Positions 54,726 through 64,000 of a stretch of DNA of 64,000 nucleotides are shown piece by piece. A program made the position numbers and the translations under genes. Each line of letters starts with the position of its first letter. The stretch's first letter is position 1. The notes beneath the pieces were generated by a model, which did no database searches, was not told where the DNA came from, and saw nothing but the letters and a program-made list of their open reading frames with translations. This DNA is from Bradyrhizobium sp. NDS-1. GTDB lineage: Bacteria; Pseudomonadota; Alphaproteobacteria; Rhizobiales; Xanthobacteraceae. Location of the stretch: NCBI RefSeq assembly GCF_032918005.1, contig NZ_CP136628.1, positions 2,155,501 to 2,219,500 of the forward strand. Reading direction: 5' to 3'.

Positions 54726-55841
54726 ATGATGAGCACCGCACCCAAAAGCGCAGCGCCGGCCGCGGGTGGTGGTCGCGCAGCGACCAAGAGGGAGCTGCCC
54801 GAACGATTTAAGGCGTATAAGCACGTCTGGGTCTTCATCGAGCAGGAACGCGGGGTTGTGCACCCCGTCTCCTGGGAGCTGATGGGTGCCGGCCGCCGGC
54901 TCGCCGACAAGCTCAACGTCGACCTCGCCGCGGTTGTCATCGGCCCGGTCGGGGAGACAACGGAGCAGGTAGTCGCCGAATCCTTCTGCTACGGCGCCGA
55001 CCTCGCCTATATCGTCGCGGACCATCTCTTGGCTGACTATCGCAATGAGTCCTATACCAAGGCCTTGTCAGAGCTGGTCAATACGTACAAGCCGGAAATC
55101 CTACTCCTAGGGGCAACTACACTCGGCCGGGATCTCGCCGGCTCAGTGGCCACCACACTGCTCACCGGCCTAACTGCCGACTGCACCGAGCTCGATGTCG
55201 ATCCCGACGGCTCGCTTGCAGCGACGCGGCCGACGTTTGGCGGTTCACTGTTGTGCACGATCTACACACTCAACTATCGTCCACAGATGGCAACCGTCCG
55301 CCCGCGCGTGATGCCGACGCCCGAGCGCGTGACGGGCGCCGTCTGGCGCGTCATCTCGCATCCGCTCGGGCTTGTAGAAGAAGATATCGTCACAAAAGTC
55401 CTCTCGTTCCTGCCGGACCGCGATTCTAAAAGGTCCAACCTTGCCTATGCGGACGTGGTCGTCGCTGGAGGGCTCGGTCTGGGATCGCCTGAGAACTTCC
55501 AACTGGTACAGCAGCTCGCCGACGTGCTTGGCGCCGAGTATGGCTGTTCGCGGCCGCTAGTCCAGAAGGGCTGGGTCACCTCGGACCGACAAATCGGCCA
55601 GACTGGGAAAACCATTAGGCCAAAGCTTTATATCGCGGCCGGTATTTCCGGGGCGATCCAGCATCGCGTCGGAGTGGAGGGTGGCGACCTCATCGTTGCC
55701 ATCAATACCGACAAGAACGCCCCGATCTTCGACTTCGCCCATATCGGTATCGTCACCGACGCCATTCGACTGTTGCCGGCATTGACCTCTGCATTCCGCG
55801 CGCGGCTGTCGCCGCACTCGCACGACCGCATCGCCGGCTAG
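54726..55841 (+). CDS. fixB: electron-transfer flavoprotein alpha subunit FixB
   Basis: FixB pairs with FixA in the bifurcating FixABCX complex that supplies low-potential electrons to nitrogenase. [20 protein letters not shown] starts the N-terminal domain. [20 protein letters not shown] and the C-terminal [20 protein letters not shown] form the FAD site. GGGAG before ATG 54726 supports the start. The N-terminus has an Ala/Gly-rich extension of about 25 residues. It is 10 bases from fixC. FixA must come from another locus. Confidence 0.97.
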   Translation: MMSTAPKSAAPAAGGGRAATKRELPERFKAYKHVWVFIEQERGVVHPVSWELMGAGRRLADKLNVDLAAVVIGPVGETTEQVVAESFCYGADLAYIVADHLLADYRNESYTKALSELVNTYKPEILLLGATTLGRDLAGSVATTLLTGLTADCTELDVDPDGSLAATRPTFGGSLLCTIYTLNYRPQMATVRPRVMPTPERVTGAVWRVISHPLGLVEEDIVTKVLSFLPDRDSKRSNLAYADVVVAGGLGLGSPENFQLVQQLADVLGAEYGCSRPLVQKGWVTSDRQIGQTGKTIRPKLYIAAGISGAIQHRVGVEGGDLIVAINTDKNAPIFDFAHIGIVTDAIRLLPALTSAFRARLSPHSHDRIAG

Positions 55842-55851
55842 GGAGCTTGTT

Positions 55852-57159
55852 ATGATCGAGGAAAAATTCGACGCGATCGTCGTCGGTGCTGGCATGGGCG
55901 GGAATGCGGCGGCGCTTACCATGGCCGAGCGTGGCCTGAAAGTGCTGCAGCTGGAGCGCGGCGAGTATTCGGGGTCGAAGAACGTGCAAGGGGCCATCCT
56001 CTATGCCGATATGCTGGAGAAGCTGATCCCGGATTTCCGCGAGGATGCACCGCTTGAGCGGCATCTGGTCGAGCAGCGCTTCTGGATCATGGACGAGCGT
56101 TCGCACACGGGGCTTCACTATCGCTCCGATGATTTCAATGAGGAGAAGCCGAACCGCTACACCGTCATCCGCGCTCAGTTCGATAAATGGTTCTCGCAGA
56201 AGGTCCGCGAGGCCGGCGCCACGGTCCTGTGCGAGACCACGGTGACCGAGCTCCTCCAGGATTCACATGGGCGGGTGGTCGGGGTGCGCACAGACCGCGA
56301 TGGCGGTGAAATCCATGCAGATGTCGTCGTGCTGGCCGAGGGGGTGAACGGAGTGCTCGGGACGGGTGCGGGGTTAAGAGGGCGACTGAAACCGGATAAG
56401 GTGGCACTCGCGGTCAAGGAGATGCATTTCCTGTCGCGCGAGACAATCGATGCTCGCTTCAGCCTCAAAGGCGACGAGGGGCTCGTCATCGAAGCTGCCG
56501 GAACCATCTCCCGCGGCATGACCGGCATGGGCTTCATCTATTCGAACAAGGAATGTATCTCGCTCGGTATTGGCTGTCTTGTTGCCGACTTCCAGCGTAC
56601 CGGCGAGACGCCCTACGGCTTGCTCGAGGCTTTCAAGCGTCACCCCTCCGTCGCGCCGCTGATCGAGGGTTCGGAAGTCAAGGAATATTCCGCCCACTTG
56701 ATCCCCGAAGGTGGGTACAAGGCGATCCCGCAGCTTTGTGGTGAGGGCTGGGTCGTCGTCGGGGACGCCGCCCAGCTCAACAACGCCATCCATCGCGAGG
56801 GGTCCAATCTGGCGATGACGTCGGGCCGTATCGCGGCGGAAGCGATCTGTCTTATCAGATCGCGAAATGATCCCATGACGGCGAAAAATCTTTCGCTTTA
56901 CAAAAAGATGCTGAATGACTCCTTCGTAATCAAGGACCTGAAGAAGTACAAGGATATGCCGGCACTGTTGCATGCCCACTCGCAAAACTTCTTTCTCACA
57001 TATCCGCAGCTCTTCTCGAAGGCGATGCAGGATTACCTGCGCGTCGACGGTACACCAAAGCTCGAGAAAGAGAAGCTGATGCTGAACTCGTTCATCAAGG
57101 CACGATCGTGGAGTGGACTGTTCAGCGATGCCCTTCGCATTGCCCGGGCCTGGCGCTGA
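55852..57159 (+). CDS. fixC: flavoprotein-quinone oxidoreductase FixC
   Basis: A 435-residue member of the ETF-quinone oxidoreductase family. The N-terminal FAD motif is [20 protein letters not shown], and [20 protein letters not shown] is the second FAD contact. FixC accepts electrons from FixAB and passes them with FixX to quinone and ferredoxin. GGGAGCTTGTT precedes the ATG. Spacing to fixX is 41 bases. Confidence 0.97.
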   Translation: MIEEKFDAIVVGAGMGGNAAALTMAERGLKVLQLERGEYSGSKNVQGAILYADMLEKLIPDFREDAPLERHLVEQRFWIMDERSHTGLHYRSDDFNEEKPNRYTVIRAQFDKWFSQKVREAGATVLCETTVTELLQDSHGRVVGVRTDRDGGEIHADVVVLAEGVNGVLGTGAGLRGRLKPDKVALAVKEMHFLSRETIDARFSLKGDEGLVIEAAGTISRGMTGMGFIYSNKECISLGIGCLVADFQRTGETPYGLLEAFKRHPSVAPLIEGSEVKEYSAHLIPEGGYKAIPQLCGEGWVVVGDAAQLNNAIHREGSNLAMTSGRIAAEAICLIRSRNDPMTAKNLSLYKKMLNDSFVIKDLKKYKDMPALLHAHSQNFFLTYPQLFSKAMQDYLRVDGTPKLEKEKLMLNSFIKARSWSGLFSDALRIARAWR

Positions 57160-57200
57160 TCACGAAGCAAAGACAACGACGATTGACGGAGCCAGAATCA

Positions 57201-57497
57201 ATGCCGAGCGAGCCATCCCAACGTGTCGAGGACAAACTATTCTACAACCGTTATCTTGTTGATTCCGGCCGCGCCCATATCAAGGTGCGGCCGCACACCA
57301 CGCCATCGTCGCAGCTGCTATCGATGCTGAAGGCTTGCCCAGCACGGTGCTACGAACTCAACGATAAAGGTCATGTTGAGGTTACAGTCGACGGGTGTCT
57401 CGAGTGCGGCACCTGCCGGGTGATCTGCGAAGAAAGCGGTGATATCAAGTGGAGCTACCCACGGGGCGGTTACGGTGTGCTATTCAAGTTTGGTTGA
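57201..57497 (+). CDS. fixX: ferredoxin-like protein FixX
   Basis: A 98-residue ferredoxin-like partner of Fix[20 protein letters not shown] and [18 protein letters not shown] carry the cluster cysteines. It ends with the typical [18 protein letters not shown] 57201 fits the family start; longer in-frame starts overlap fixC in another frame. It completes fixBCX. Confidence 0.96.
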   Translation: MPSEPSQRVEDKLFYNRYLVDSGRAHIKVRPHTTPSSQLLSMLKACPARCYELNDKGHVEVTVDGCLECGTCRVICEESGDIKWSYPRGGYGVLFKFG

Positions 57498-57740
57498 AGC
57501 TTCAGGGGAGGGCCTGGCTTTGGCAGGATGCGGCGTTGTCGCGATGCAACGAGATGCGCGGGACTCGAGATTTCACCCGGGCACATTCAATCGGGGCCAC
57601 GGGCAGGCCCTTGCATGGTGGATAACCGCAGCTTCCCAGCTTCCCCCCATAATCTTCCCGACGATAGCCAAAGCGAGCGGATCCAAAACAAGGGCGCGAC
57701 GCACTGTATCGCGGGGATATATCGTCGGCCGGAGAGCATT

Positions 57741-58250
57741 ATGATTGTTCGAGTACAAAAGAGCAGGGCAGCCGCTGACGCGCGGATGCTGCTCGACAGC
57801 TTGCGAGTAGAGGTAGGCCGTGAGAGTTCGGTTGGCGACATCCAGGCATGCATAGCCGAACTGAGAAGCTTGCCGCGCGAGAAGCTCGCGGATGCGGTGC
57901 TCATACTCTCGATGAATGCAAGACGGCAGGGCGACTTGATCCGACAGGCGATCGAGAAGCGCGCCGAGGTCGACTTGGACTTTGATCCGCCGGCGAATGC
58001 GGATTTGGCGACCTATCTCGCCAATGATGCGGTCTCGACCTTACGCCACCACGTTGTCGACCTTCCGGACTTGCTGGACTTCTTGGTTCCGCAAGCGCCT
58101 GACGTCTGCTTCACCGTCCATCGGGAGGAGGCCGTTTTGCTGCTCGCCGCAATCATTCGCGAACAGCGGCTCGAAGGAGTCCTTGAAGGCCTCAGGCTCG
58201 CCGGGCTCCTGAATGAGCCAGCGAAGGATCGTCATGCCGGGATCGGTTAG
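57741..58250 (+). CDS. hypothetical protein downstream of fixX
   Basis: A 169-residue, mostly helical, soluble protein. It includes IQACIAELRSLPREKLADAV, LILSMNARRQGDLIRQAIEK and ILAAIIREQR-like segments, with two cysteines and no recognised motif. CCGGAGAGC precedes ATG 57741. It lies 243 bases after fixX on the same strand, so it may be read from the fix promoter. I do not recognise its family. Confidence 0.6.
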   Translation: MIVRVQKSRAAADARMLLDSLRVEVGRESSVGDIQACIAELRSLPREKLADAVLILSMNARRQGDLIRQAIEKRAEVDLDFDPPANADLATYLANDAVSTLRHHVVDLPDLLDFLVPQAPDVCFTVHREEAVLLLAAIIREQRLEGVLEGLRLAGLLNEPAKDRHAGIG

Positions 58251-58690
58251 GACGCGGACTTGAGGGAGCTGCCGACGGCGTGTGAGGGTTCAGGGCGCTT
58301 TGAGGACGGTCCCTGCAGAGAGGTCAAAACCGCGTCGAACGTCGCGGCGTAGTTCCTTTGTCCTCCGTTGAACGTTTATCGCCGACGCGGAGCCGGTATG
58401 CACGCCCGGTCGCAGTCCCCGGCCGCGTCAAGCTCGGGTCTTTATAGTGAGCACAAGATCCGCAGTTCTGAGCTTTCGTGCTCAGTTGCAGCACGCGCGG
58501 CGCGCTGCGCTGGCGGATCACGCAACCGTTCGTTAACAGCCTAGCAAGGGAAATCACGGCAGGACACGTCGGCCGAGCAGCGGCGAGGCGGACGCCGCTT
58601 TTTCGCAGATGGCAGGCTTGCCGGGCGCAAGTTGATCCATGTTCACTTTAGCGTCCGGTTTGGCGCCACGTCCTCCCGACCATGCTCAAA
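58251..58690. other. no recognised gene
   Basis: About 440 bases of GC-rich DNA with short frames only. No terminator hairpin or family-like frame was identified. Confidence 0.35.
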
Positions 58691-58698
58691 GGAGTAAG

Positions 58699-58884
58699 AT
58701 GGTCTCAAACTCTCGTAAGCGCGAACGGCGCAAGACACAAAGTCGCGAGCTCCGCAGGAACGACACCATCTCGGCCGTGATTCTTGGGAAACATGGACTC
58801 GCGGTCATGCCAAGACGCCGCCTTTTGAGTTCGAGAGAAAGCCGTATTCGCCTCAGAAGAATGATGGGGTTCTCCAGGGCCTGA
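58699..58884 (+). CDS. small basic hypothetical protein
   Basis: A 61-residue, strongly basic frame reading RKRERRKTQSRELRRNDTIS. AAAGGAG four bases before ATG 58699 is the best ribosome-binding site in this region. It matches no family I know. It could be a small nucleic-acid-binding protein or a fragment created by rearrangement. Confidence 0.4.
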   Translation: MVSNSRKRERRKTQSRELRRNDTISAVILGKHGLAVMPRRRLLSSRESRIRLRRMMGFSRA

Positions 58885-58928
58885 CAAGACAAGGGCGTGG
58901 CACGGAAATAAATCAGATTCCGCCGGGT

Positions 58929-58982
58929 AGCCCAGGCGCCCTCCAGCAGACCGGCGACCAGCAAAATGCTAGTCCAGTCCAT
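58929..58982 (-). pseudogene. N-terminal stump of an SMR (SugE-type) efflux gene
   Basis: From ATG 58982 the minus strand encodes MDWTSILLVAGLLEGAWA. This matches the first helix of small multidrug resistance proteins of the SugE/Gdx type, with their conserved Glu in LLEGAWA. Similarity stops abruptly after 18 codons. Only the leader and first helix survive. Confidence 0.55.
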
Positions 58983-58984
58983 GG

Positions 58985-59016
58985 CGACCCTCCGTTCATC
59001 GGAGGGTCGTCCCCGC
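58985..59016 (-). promoter_or_regulatory. hairpin leader with hidden ribosome-binding site, mini-ykkC-like
   Basis: Read on the minus strand, perfect 10-bp arms CGACCCTCCG and CGGAGGGTCG (loop ATGAA) bury the GGAGGG ribosome-binding site three bases before the SMR ATG. An overlapping alternative stem is GGG-ACGA-CCC, an ACGR tetraloop as in guanidine-II (mini-ykkC) riboswitches, which often precede SugE-type genes. Only one ACGR hairpin is seen; the known motif has two. Confidence 0.35.
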
Positions 59017-59103
59017 GGCTGATGTAATGATGAGCTGCAGGGCCGAGCTTCGCCAGGACTCGCGATTCGCTTCGATCAGGCCGCGGCCAACTGCTCTCAA
59101 AGA

Positions 59104-60030
59104 TCAGCTCTTGGACGTTATTGGTTCAGCGAATTCACACGATCGACAAAGCAGAAAGCCGTCCGTTCCGTTCATGCGATCGGCAATGTTGCGAAAAGTC
59201 GCCCCTTCGAAGAGATCCTCGTACCTGTCGCGGAGGAGGTTGCCCAAGACGTGTCGTCGCTCAAAATCCTTGCAGCAGAAAGTAACATCGCCGTTTGGAA
59301 GAAGAACATTACGATATTGCCGTTCGTCGGGACACGTTAGTGTTCCAACGATTGGCGGTCGTGCTTTAACCATCTCGAGCTCGCCGCTGCCAGCTCTCCT
59401 GCGAGGCGGACGCAAGCGGACCAGCGCTTCGTCGGGAATGATGCCGACAAGTTCGGGATGAACCTCGCCCATGACCATGAAGAGCAGTGATGAAATGTCG
59501 GCGTCGACAAGTTGGCGTATCAAATCGACATAGTTGCGCGTGACGAGACCACTATCCATGGACGTGCAGTCATCAACAACCTGCACCAGGAAAACGCGGA
59601 ACTGCAGCGCACGTAAGCGCCTTAGATCCTGCCCGTCCACTCCGGCAAGGGTTGTGAAAATCCGGATTCCATGGCCGCACGCGTAGGCATGCTCGACCAT
59701 TTCGGTGCAAGCCGGATTGAGCCAAGGCTGCGAATATCCGGAAAAGCTGATGTCGACAGCTGCTGGTACGTGCGCCAGGCATCGCTTGAAATCTTGCATG
59801 GAAAGATGCTTCAGGTCGGATCTCGCTCTTTGCCGTTCGGCAAACCTGTCCTGCGAGCAATAAGAACATCCGACGACACAGCCCGTTGTCGTAGTTATCT
59901 CCAAGACCCTGCCGCCAGTGACTGCAGAGCGCAGCTCCTGTAGAGTCATCGATTTGATACTATCCACTTTCCGCGCTTCCCCGTTTGGAATAAGTAATCT
60001 TGAGGGTGACCGTCCAGCTGTATCCCTCAT
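59104..60030 (-). CDS. radical SAM protein with SPASM-like C-terminal cysteines
   Basis: A radical SAM protein of about 308 residues. TTTGCVVGCSYCSQDRF is the CX3CX2C cluster motif. PNGDVTFCCKDFERRHVLGN and FLLCRSCEFA provide cysteines for an auxiliary cluster of SPASM type. FSGYSQPWLNP and FRVFLVQVVDDC are barrel strands. SPASM enzymes modify peptides, proteins or small molecules; no precursor gene is obvious. The start is uncertain: ATGs at 60051, 60048, 60030 and 59949 all lack a good ribosome-binding site. It stands alone, converging with the small ORF at 58699. Confidence 0.72.
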   Translation of the reverse strand: MRDTAGRSPSRLLIPNGEARKVDSIKSMTLQELRSAVTGGRVLEITTTTGCVVGCSYCSQDRFAERQRARSDLKHLSMQDFKRCLAHVPAAVDISFSGYSQPWLNPACTEMVEHAYACGHGIRIFTTLAGVDGQDLRRLRALQFRVFLVQVVDDCTSMDSGLVTRNYVDLIRQLVDADISSLLFMVMGEVHPELVGIIPDEALVRLRPPRRRAGSGELEMVKARPPIVGTLTCPDERQYRNVLLPNGDVTFCCKDFERRHVLGNLLRDRYEDLFEGATFRNIADRMNGTDGFLLCRSCEFAEPITSKS

Positions 60031-61320
60031 GCCAGTTCGCTCATGCATCATTTTCGTTCGTCGCCCATCAGCGCGACACGGCACCGTTGCAAGCGCGACC
60101 GCGAAAGATGAAGAAAGCGCCACGGCTCTCTCCCGCCTAGTCCAGAAGGATCGGGCAGCGGCTGCCGAGTGCGCTTGCATCGATGGGGTTGGTCTAACGT
60201 CTCGTTTACTTCAACAAGCATCACTCATGCCAGGCGGTACTGTGTCCATAAGTCGACACGTTCGCGATGAATGTCGTCCCAATTGCGGCAACCGAGGCGC
60301 AGCTCTACGCGATCGATAGAGTACAATATGACCTTACGTGCGATTCAAGCTCTCTCGAAAATGAGTTGAATTGCGGGTTTCTATGAACATGTGACGGCGT
60401 TGCCGCTGCCCGAGCGCCTCGTCATCATGATTATGGTGCACGATCGAACGCGATTGGTGTCTGCGGACCAGGGAGGCGATATCTTCGTGGCGCGCGCTGA
60501 TATGATCCGGGATCGGTCTTTGCGTCTCGCGGTCGTGGTCGCCGACGAAACCAGCGTCGGTACGGACGCCGAGCTTCACGAAGCGATCATCGCCGATCGC
60601 GATGCGCTGCACGCGTAGAACCTCTGCCTCATCGAGCGGCCCCGTCCCGCCTTCCTGATGACCATTCCCCATCGCTGGATACGGTCCTGCGGTGGTCTCT
60701 CGCCTTCTATTGACGTAGCTCGACTTTGAGTCTTTGAGGAGAAGAACGGCAGCGGTTCGCGCGAGCAGATCTTTTGGAATCTGACTCACTACGGCGCGGG
60801 CGCGTTCCTTGATATCATGCCAACAGACCCACCAGTACTGGCGTCTTGAGAACGACCGGGCAGAAGTCCGGTGTACCCCCGCAGATTGTTGCGGACACGA
60901 TGCCGTGCCGAATTCTGCCCGGAACTGGCGTACTGGAGCTCGGTGTCAACGGAGATTTAAGTCGGCGCCCCAACAGCCATTCATGCAGAAACCAGACGCG
61001 ACGTGTGTAGAGTTCTTGAAGGAGACGCCCTCTCGGGCGTGACTATCCGAAAGGTACCTCGTTTACCGCGAGGAAGCTTCGGCAGGTAAATGGTTTGCCG
61101 CAAGAGGCGCTGGCGCTCCGCGCGGAGACGATCGAGCCTAACGTCAATCAGCGATACGTATGGTTTTACAATCTCATCCTCGCGGCCGGCCCTCACTTGA
61201 GCAAAGCTTAATGGGGGGCCGCGCGTCTCTCTCCGTTTCGTGATGACCGGCACGGACAGTGCCGTGTATGGTGCCCGCGCTTTCGCGCCCCGAGCGCATG
61301 TTCGGGCTTCCATAAGGATC
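60031..61320. other. no recognised gene
   Basis: Nearly 1.3 kb separates the radical SAM gene from the M16 gene. A 75-codon plus-strand frame (60391-60618, with LRLAVVVADETSVGTDAELH) and a longer minus-strand frame over the same bases match no family. The DNA looks rearranged. Confidence 0.35.
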
Positions 61321-64000
61321 ATGATGTCCTCACACCAAGTGACCGCCCCTTTCGTTGCCGCACATGTTTGCACAACCTCACTGTCAAGCAGCGGCCTGCG
61401 CGCCCAGACTACGGTTACCTCCGGACGCCCCGCCAGCTTTAAGCTCGACAACGGCCTGCAGGTTGTGGTGATCCCCGATCACCGCACGCCTGTCGTGACG
61501 CAGATGATCTGGTACAAGGTCGGCTCCGCCGACGAGACGCCGGGCAAATCCGGGCTCGCGCATTTTCTCGAGCATCTGATGTTCAAAGGCACCGTCAAGC
61601 ACCCGGCCGGCGAGTTCTTGCAGACCGTGCAGCGGGTCGGCGGCGACCAGAACGCCTTCACCTCGGTCGACTACACTGGCTACTACCAGCGCGTGCCGCG
61701 CAAGCAGCTTCCTGCCACGATGGAGTTCGAGGCCGACCGCATGATCGGCCTCATCCTCAAGGACGAGGACGTGCTGCCTGAGCGCGACGTCGTGCTGGAA
61801 GAATACAACATGAGCGTCGCCAACGATCCGGACGGGCGGCTGAACGAGCAGATCATGGCCGCGCTCTACCTCAACCATCCCTACGGCCGGCCCGTGATCG
61901 GCTGGCACCAGGAGATCGAAAAGCTCGACCGCGAGGATGCGCTCGCGTTCTACAAGCGCTTCTACGCCCCGAACAACGCGATCCTGGTGATCGCCGGCGA
62001 CGTCGAGGCCGCCGAAATCCGTCCGCTGGTCGAACGCAATTTCGGGCCGATCCCGGCCCAGCCGGCGATCCCGGCGCGGCGCGTCCGCCCGCAGGAGCCG
62101 GAGCCGGCCGCGCCGCGCACCGTCACGCTGGCCGATCCGCGCGTCGAGCAACCCGGCTTGCGTCGCAATTACCTGGTGCCCTCGGCGACCACGGCAGCGG
62201 CCGGCGAAAGCGCGGCCCTCGACGTGCTGGCGCAGCTGATGGGCAGCGGCAGCAACTCCTATCTCTACCGCGCGCTCGTGGTCGACAAGCCGCTCGCGGT
62301 CTCCGCCAGCGCCAGCTATTCGAGCATCTCGCTCGACCCGACCCAGTTCGCTGTCTCCGCCTCGCCGAAACCCGGCGTCAGCTTTGCAGAGGTCGAGCAG
62401 GTGGTCGACGGCATCATTGCCGACGTCGCCCAGAATCCGAGCCGCGCCGAGGATCTCGAGCGGGTCAAGACCCAGCTCATCGTCGAGGCGATCTATGCCC
62501 AGGACGATCAGAAGAGGCTGGCGTGGTGGTATGGCGCTGCCCTGACCACCGGTCTCAGCATCGACGAAATCAGGAGCTGGCCGGACCGCATCCGCGCCGT
62601 CACCGCCGAGCAGGTGCGCGATGCCGCGGCCAAATGGCTCGACAAGAAGCGATCGGTGACCGGCTATCTGATCAAGGATACTGCGCCGAAACATAAGGAA
62701 GCACTTGTGACCTATCCCCTCACCCGCAGCGCGGCGCTGATCGGCGGCGACTGCGCCGCGATGCTGACGCTGTCATCCGCACCCTTGCAGGCTGCAGCCA
62801 ATATCCAGCGACTAGTGTCGCCTGGCGGCATCGAGGCGTGGTTCGTGCAGGATGCGACCGTGCCCCTGATCGCGATGAAGTATGCCTTCAGCGGCGGCTC
62901 GTCACAGGATCCCAAGGACAAGCCCGGCGTCGGCAATCTGGTCGCCGCCCTGCTTGAGGAAGGCTCAGGCGATCTCGATTCCAAGACCTACCATGAGCGG
63001 CTCGATCGCCGGGCCATCAAGTTGAGCTTCTCCGCGACGCGCGATCACTTCCGCGGCTCGCTTCGCATGCTCAAGGACAACAAGGACGAAGCGTACGACC
63101 TGTTGCGGATGGCGCTGACCTCCGCGCGGTTCGAGCCGGCCGATGTCGAACGCATCCGCGCCCACGTGCTCTCCACCCTGCGCCGTGAATCGACCAATCC
63201 GTCCTCGCTGGCCGACCGCAAGTTCCTCGAAGTCGCGTTTGGCGATCATCCCTATGGCAGGCCGGACACCGGCACGCTGGACAGCGTACCGAAAATCGAG
63301 ATCGCCGACCTGAAGGACTATGCGCGCCGGATCCTCGCCAAGGATACGCTGCGCATCGCCGTGGTCGGCGACGTCGATCCCGATACGCTCGGCAAGCTGC
63401 TCGACAACACCTTCGGCGCCCTGCCGGCCGAGGCTGAACTGACGCCGATCCCCGATGTTGTGGCGGCCAAGCCGCCGCAGCGCGCCTTCATCCCGCTCGA
63501 CGTGCCGCAGACCGTCGTCACCTTCGGCGGACCCGGCATCAACAGGCACGACCCGGATTTCATGGCGGCCGATGTGGTGAACCACATTCTCTGCGGCGGC
63601 CCGGCGTCGCGTCTCTTCAACGAAGTGCGCGAGAAGCGTGGGCTGGTCTATGAGATTTCGGAAGCGCTGCTCTGGATGGATCACTCCGCGCTGTTCATCG
63701 GCAACACCGGCACCCGCGCCGATCGCGCCGGCGAGACCGTCGATGCGGTCGAGACGGAAATCCGCCGGATCGCCGACGAGGGCCCGACGCAAAAGGAGCT
63801 CGACGAGGCCAAGTCTTACCTCAAGGGCTCGCAGATGCTGGCGCTCGGCACCTCTGCCGAGCTCGCGCAGGCGCTGCTGCAATATCAGCAGGACAAGCTG
63901 CCGATCGACTATATCGAGAAGCGCAACGCCATCGTCGACGCGGTGACGCTTGACGACACCAGGCGGGTCGCAAAGAAGCTCTGGGGCGACGGCCTGCTCA
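61321..64000 (+). CDS. fused two-domain M16 zinc peptidase (3' end outside window)
   Basis: One uninterrupted frame joins two proteins that are separate at 44.9-47.7 kb. The first domain has HFLEH (His81, Glu84, His85) and the distal Glu in PERDVVLEEYNMSVANDPD. The junction at GTG 62707 reads ALVTYPLTRSAAL, where the paralogous pair has a stop/start overlap. The second domain, without HxxEH, continues to the window end. AAGGATC supports ATG 61321. The usual export signal before FKLDNGLQVVVIPDHRTP is replaced by unrelated residues, so localisation is uncertain. The second-domain product may be made separately from GTG 62707. Confidence 0.82.
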   Translation, partial: MMSSHQVTAPFVAAHVCTTSLSSSGLRAQTTVTSGRPASFKLDNGLQVVVIPDHRTPVVTQMIWYKVGSADETPGKSGLAHFLEHLMFKGTVKHPAGEFLQTVQRVGGDQNAFTSVDYTGYYQRVPRKQLPATMEFEADRMIGLILKDEDVLPERDVVLEEYNMSVANDPDGRLNEQIMAALYLNHPYGRPVIGWHQEIEKLDREDALAFYKRFYAPNNAILVIAGDVEAAEIRPLVERNFGPIPAQPAIPARRVRPQEPEPAAPRTVTLADPRVEQPGLRRNYLVPSATTAAAGESAALDVLAQLMGSGSNSYLYRALVVDKPLAVSASASYSSISLDPTQFAVSASPKPGVSFAEVEQVVDGIIADVAQNPSRAEDLERVKTQLIVEAIYAQDDQKRLAWWYGAALTTGLSIDEIRSWPDRIRAVTAEQVRDAAAKWLDKKRSVTGYLIKDTAPKHKEALVTYPLTRSAALIGGDCAAMLTLSSAPLQAAANIQRLVSPGGIEAWFVQDATVPLIAMKYAFSGGSSQDPKDKPGVGNLVAALLEEGSGDLDSKTYHERLDRRAIKLSFSATRDHFRGSLRMLKDNKDEAYDLLRMALTSARFEPADVERIRAHVLSTLRRESTNPSSLADRKFLEVAFGDHPYGRPDTGTLDSVPKIEIADLKDYARRILAKDTLRIAVVGDVDPDTLGKLLDNTFGALPAEAELTPIPDVVAAKPPQRAFIPLDVPQTVVTFGGPGINRHDPDFMAADVVNHILCGGPASRLFNEVREKRGLVYEISEALLWMDHSALFIGNTGTRADRAGETVDAVETEIRRIADEGPTQKELDEAKSYLKGSQMLALGTSAELAQALLQYQQDKLPIDYIEKRNAIVDAVTLDDTRRVAKKLWGDGLL

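Noticed and set aside
61384..63882. Two long minus-strand frames opposite the M16 fusion
   Set aside because: Arg/Asp-rich shadow products typical of antisense GC-rich frames; the plus strand encodes conserved M16 domains throughout.

Overview
The window looks like part of the symbiosis island of a Bradyrhizobium-type nitrogen-fixing alphaproteobacterium. It carries nifH, nifQ, nifW and fixBCX together with a complete set of uptake-hydrogenase structural and maturation genes (hup/hyp). It also has RpoN-type -24/-12 promoters, many decayed insertion sequences, and numerous gene stumps between intact operons, as is usual for such islands. No rRNA, tRNA or CRISPR array was seen.

Layout. (1) 0-7 kb: the end of a PhnF-like GntR regulator with a decayed second copy, a porin, a HIT protein, an aspartoacylase/AstE-family hydrolase and an orphan Tat-exported solute-binding protein. 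(2) 7.3-16.4 kb: a tight five-gene minus-strand operon (aminotransferase, NTP-transferase, CDP-alcohol phosphatidyltransferase, second PLP enzyme, methyltransferase). Nearby on the plus strand are a phosphoenolpyruvate mutase and an exported glycerophosphodiester phosphodiesterase. Together they look like a phosphonate or phosphonolipid pathway. (3) 16.4-26 kb: IS debris, a radical SAM enzyme, a serine carboxypeptidase, then two B12-type radical SAM enzymes. The second of these belongs to the RiPP C-methyltransferase type and is translationally coupled to a 53-codon ORF. (4) 26-30 kb: an intact IS110-family transposase, then broken recombinase and nuclease-like genes.

(5) 30-44.5 kb: hupSLCDF, hupGHIJK and hypABFCDE, mostly overlapping. 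hupL carries a one-base frameshift. Only the 3' end of the H2-sensor gene hupV and the first codons of a hoxX-like gene remain at the edges. A FixK-like box and a -24/-12 promoter lie in the gap before hupG. (6) 44.8-47.7 kb: a minus-strand M16 peptidase pair. (7) 48-50 kb: IS701 and helicase remnants.

(8) 50.2-58.3 kb: a peroxiredoxin divergent from nifH, each with an RpoN-type promoter. Then come nifH, nifQ, a small gene, nifW, a decayed fixA that still has its NifA site and RpoN promoter, and intact fixBCX. (9) 58.3-64 kb: a stump of an SMR efflux gene behind a hairpin leader, a radical SAM/SPASM protein, and an in-frame fusion of two M16 domains that runs off the window.

How the parts work together: fixBCX feeds electrons towards nitrogenase (nifH is its reductase), nifQ supplies molybdenum for FeMo-co, and nifW protects the enzyme. 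Hup would recycle the H2 that nitrogenase releases, if the hupL frameshift is not real. Fix, nif, peroxiredoxin and hup genes share RpoN control signals.
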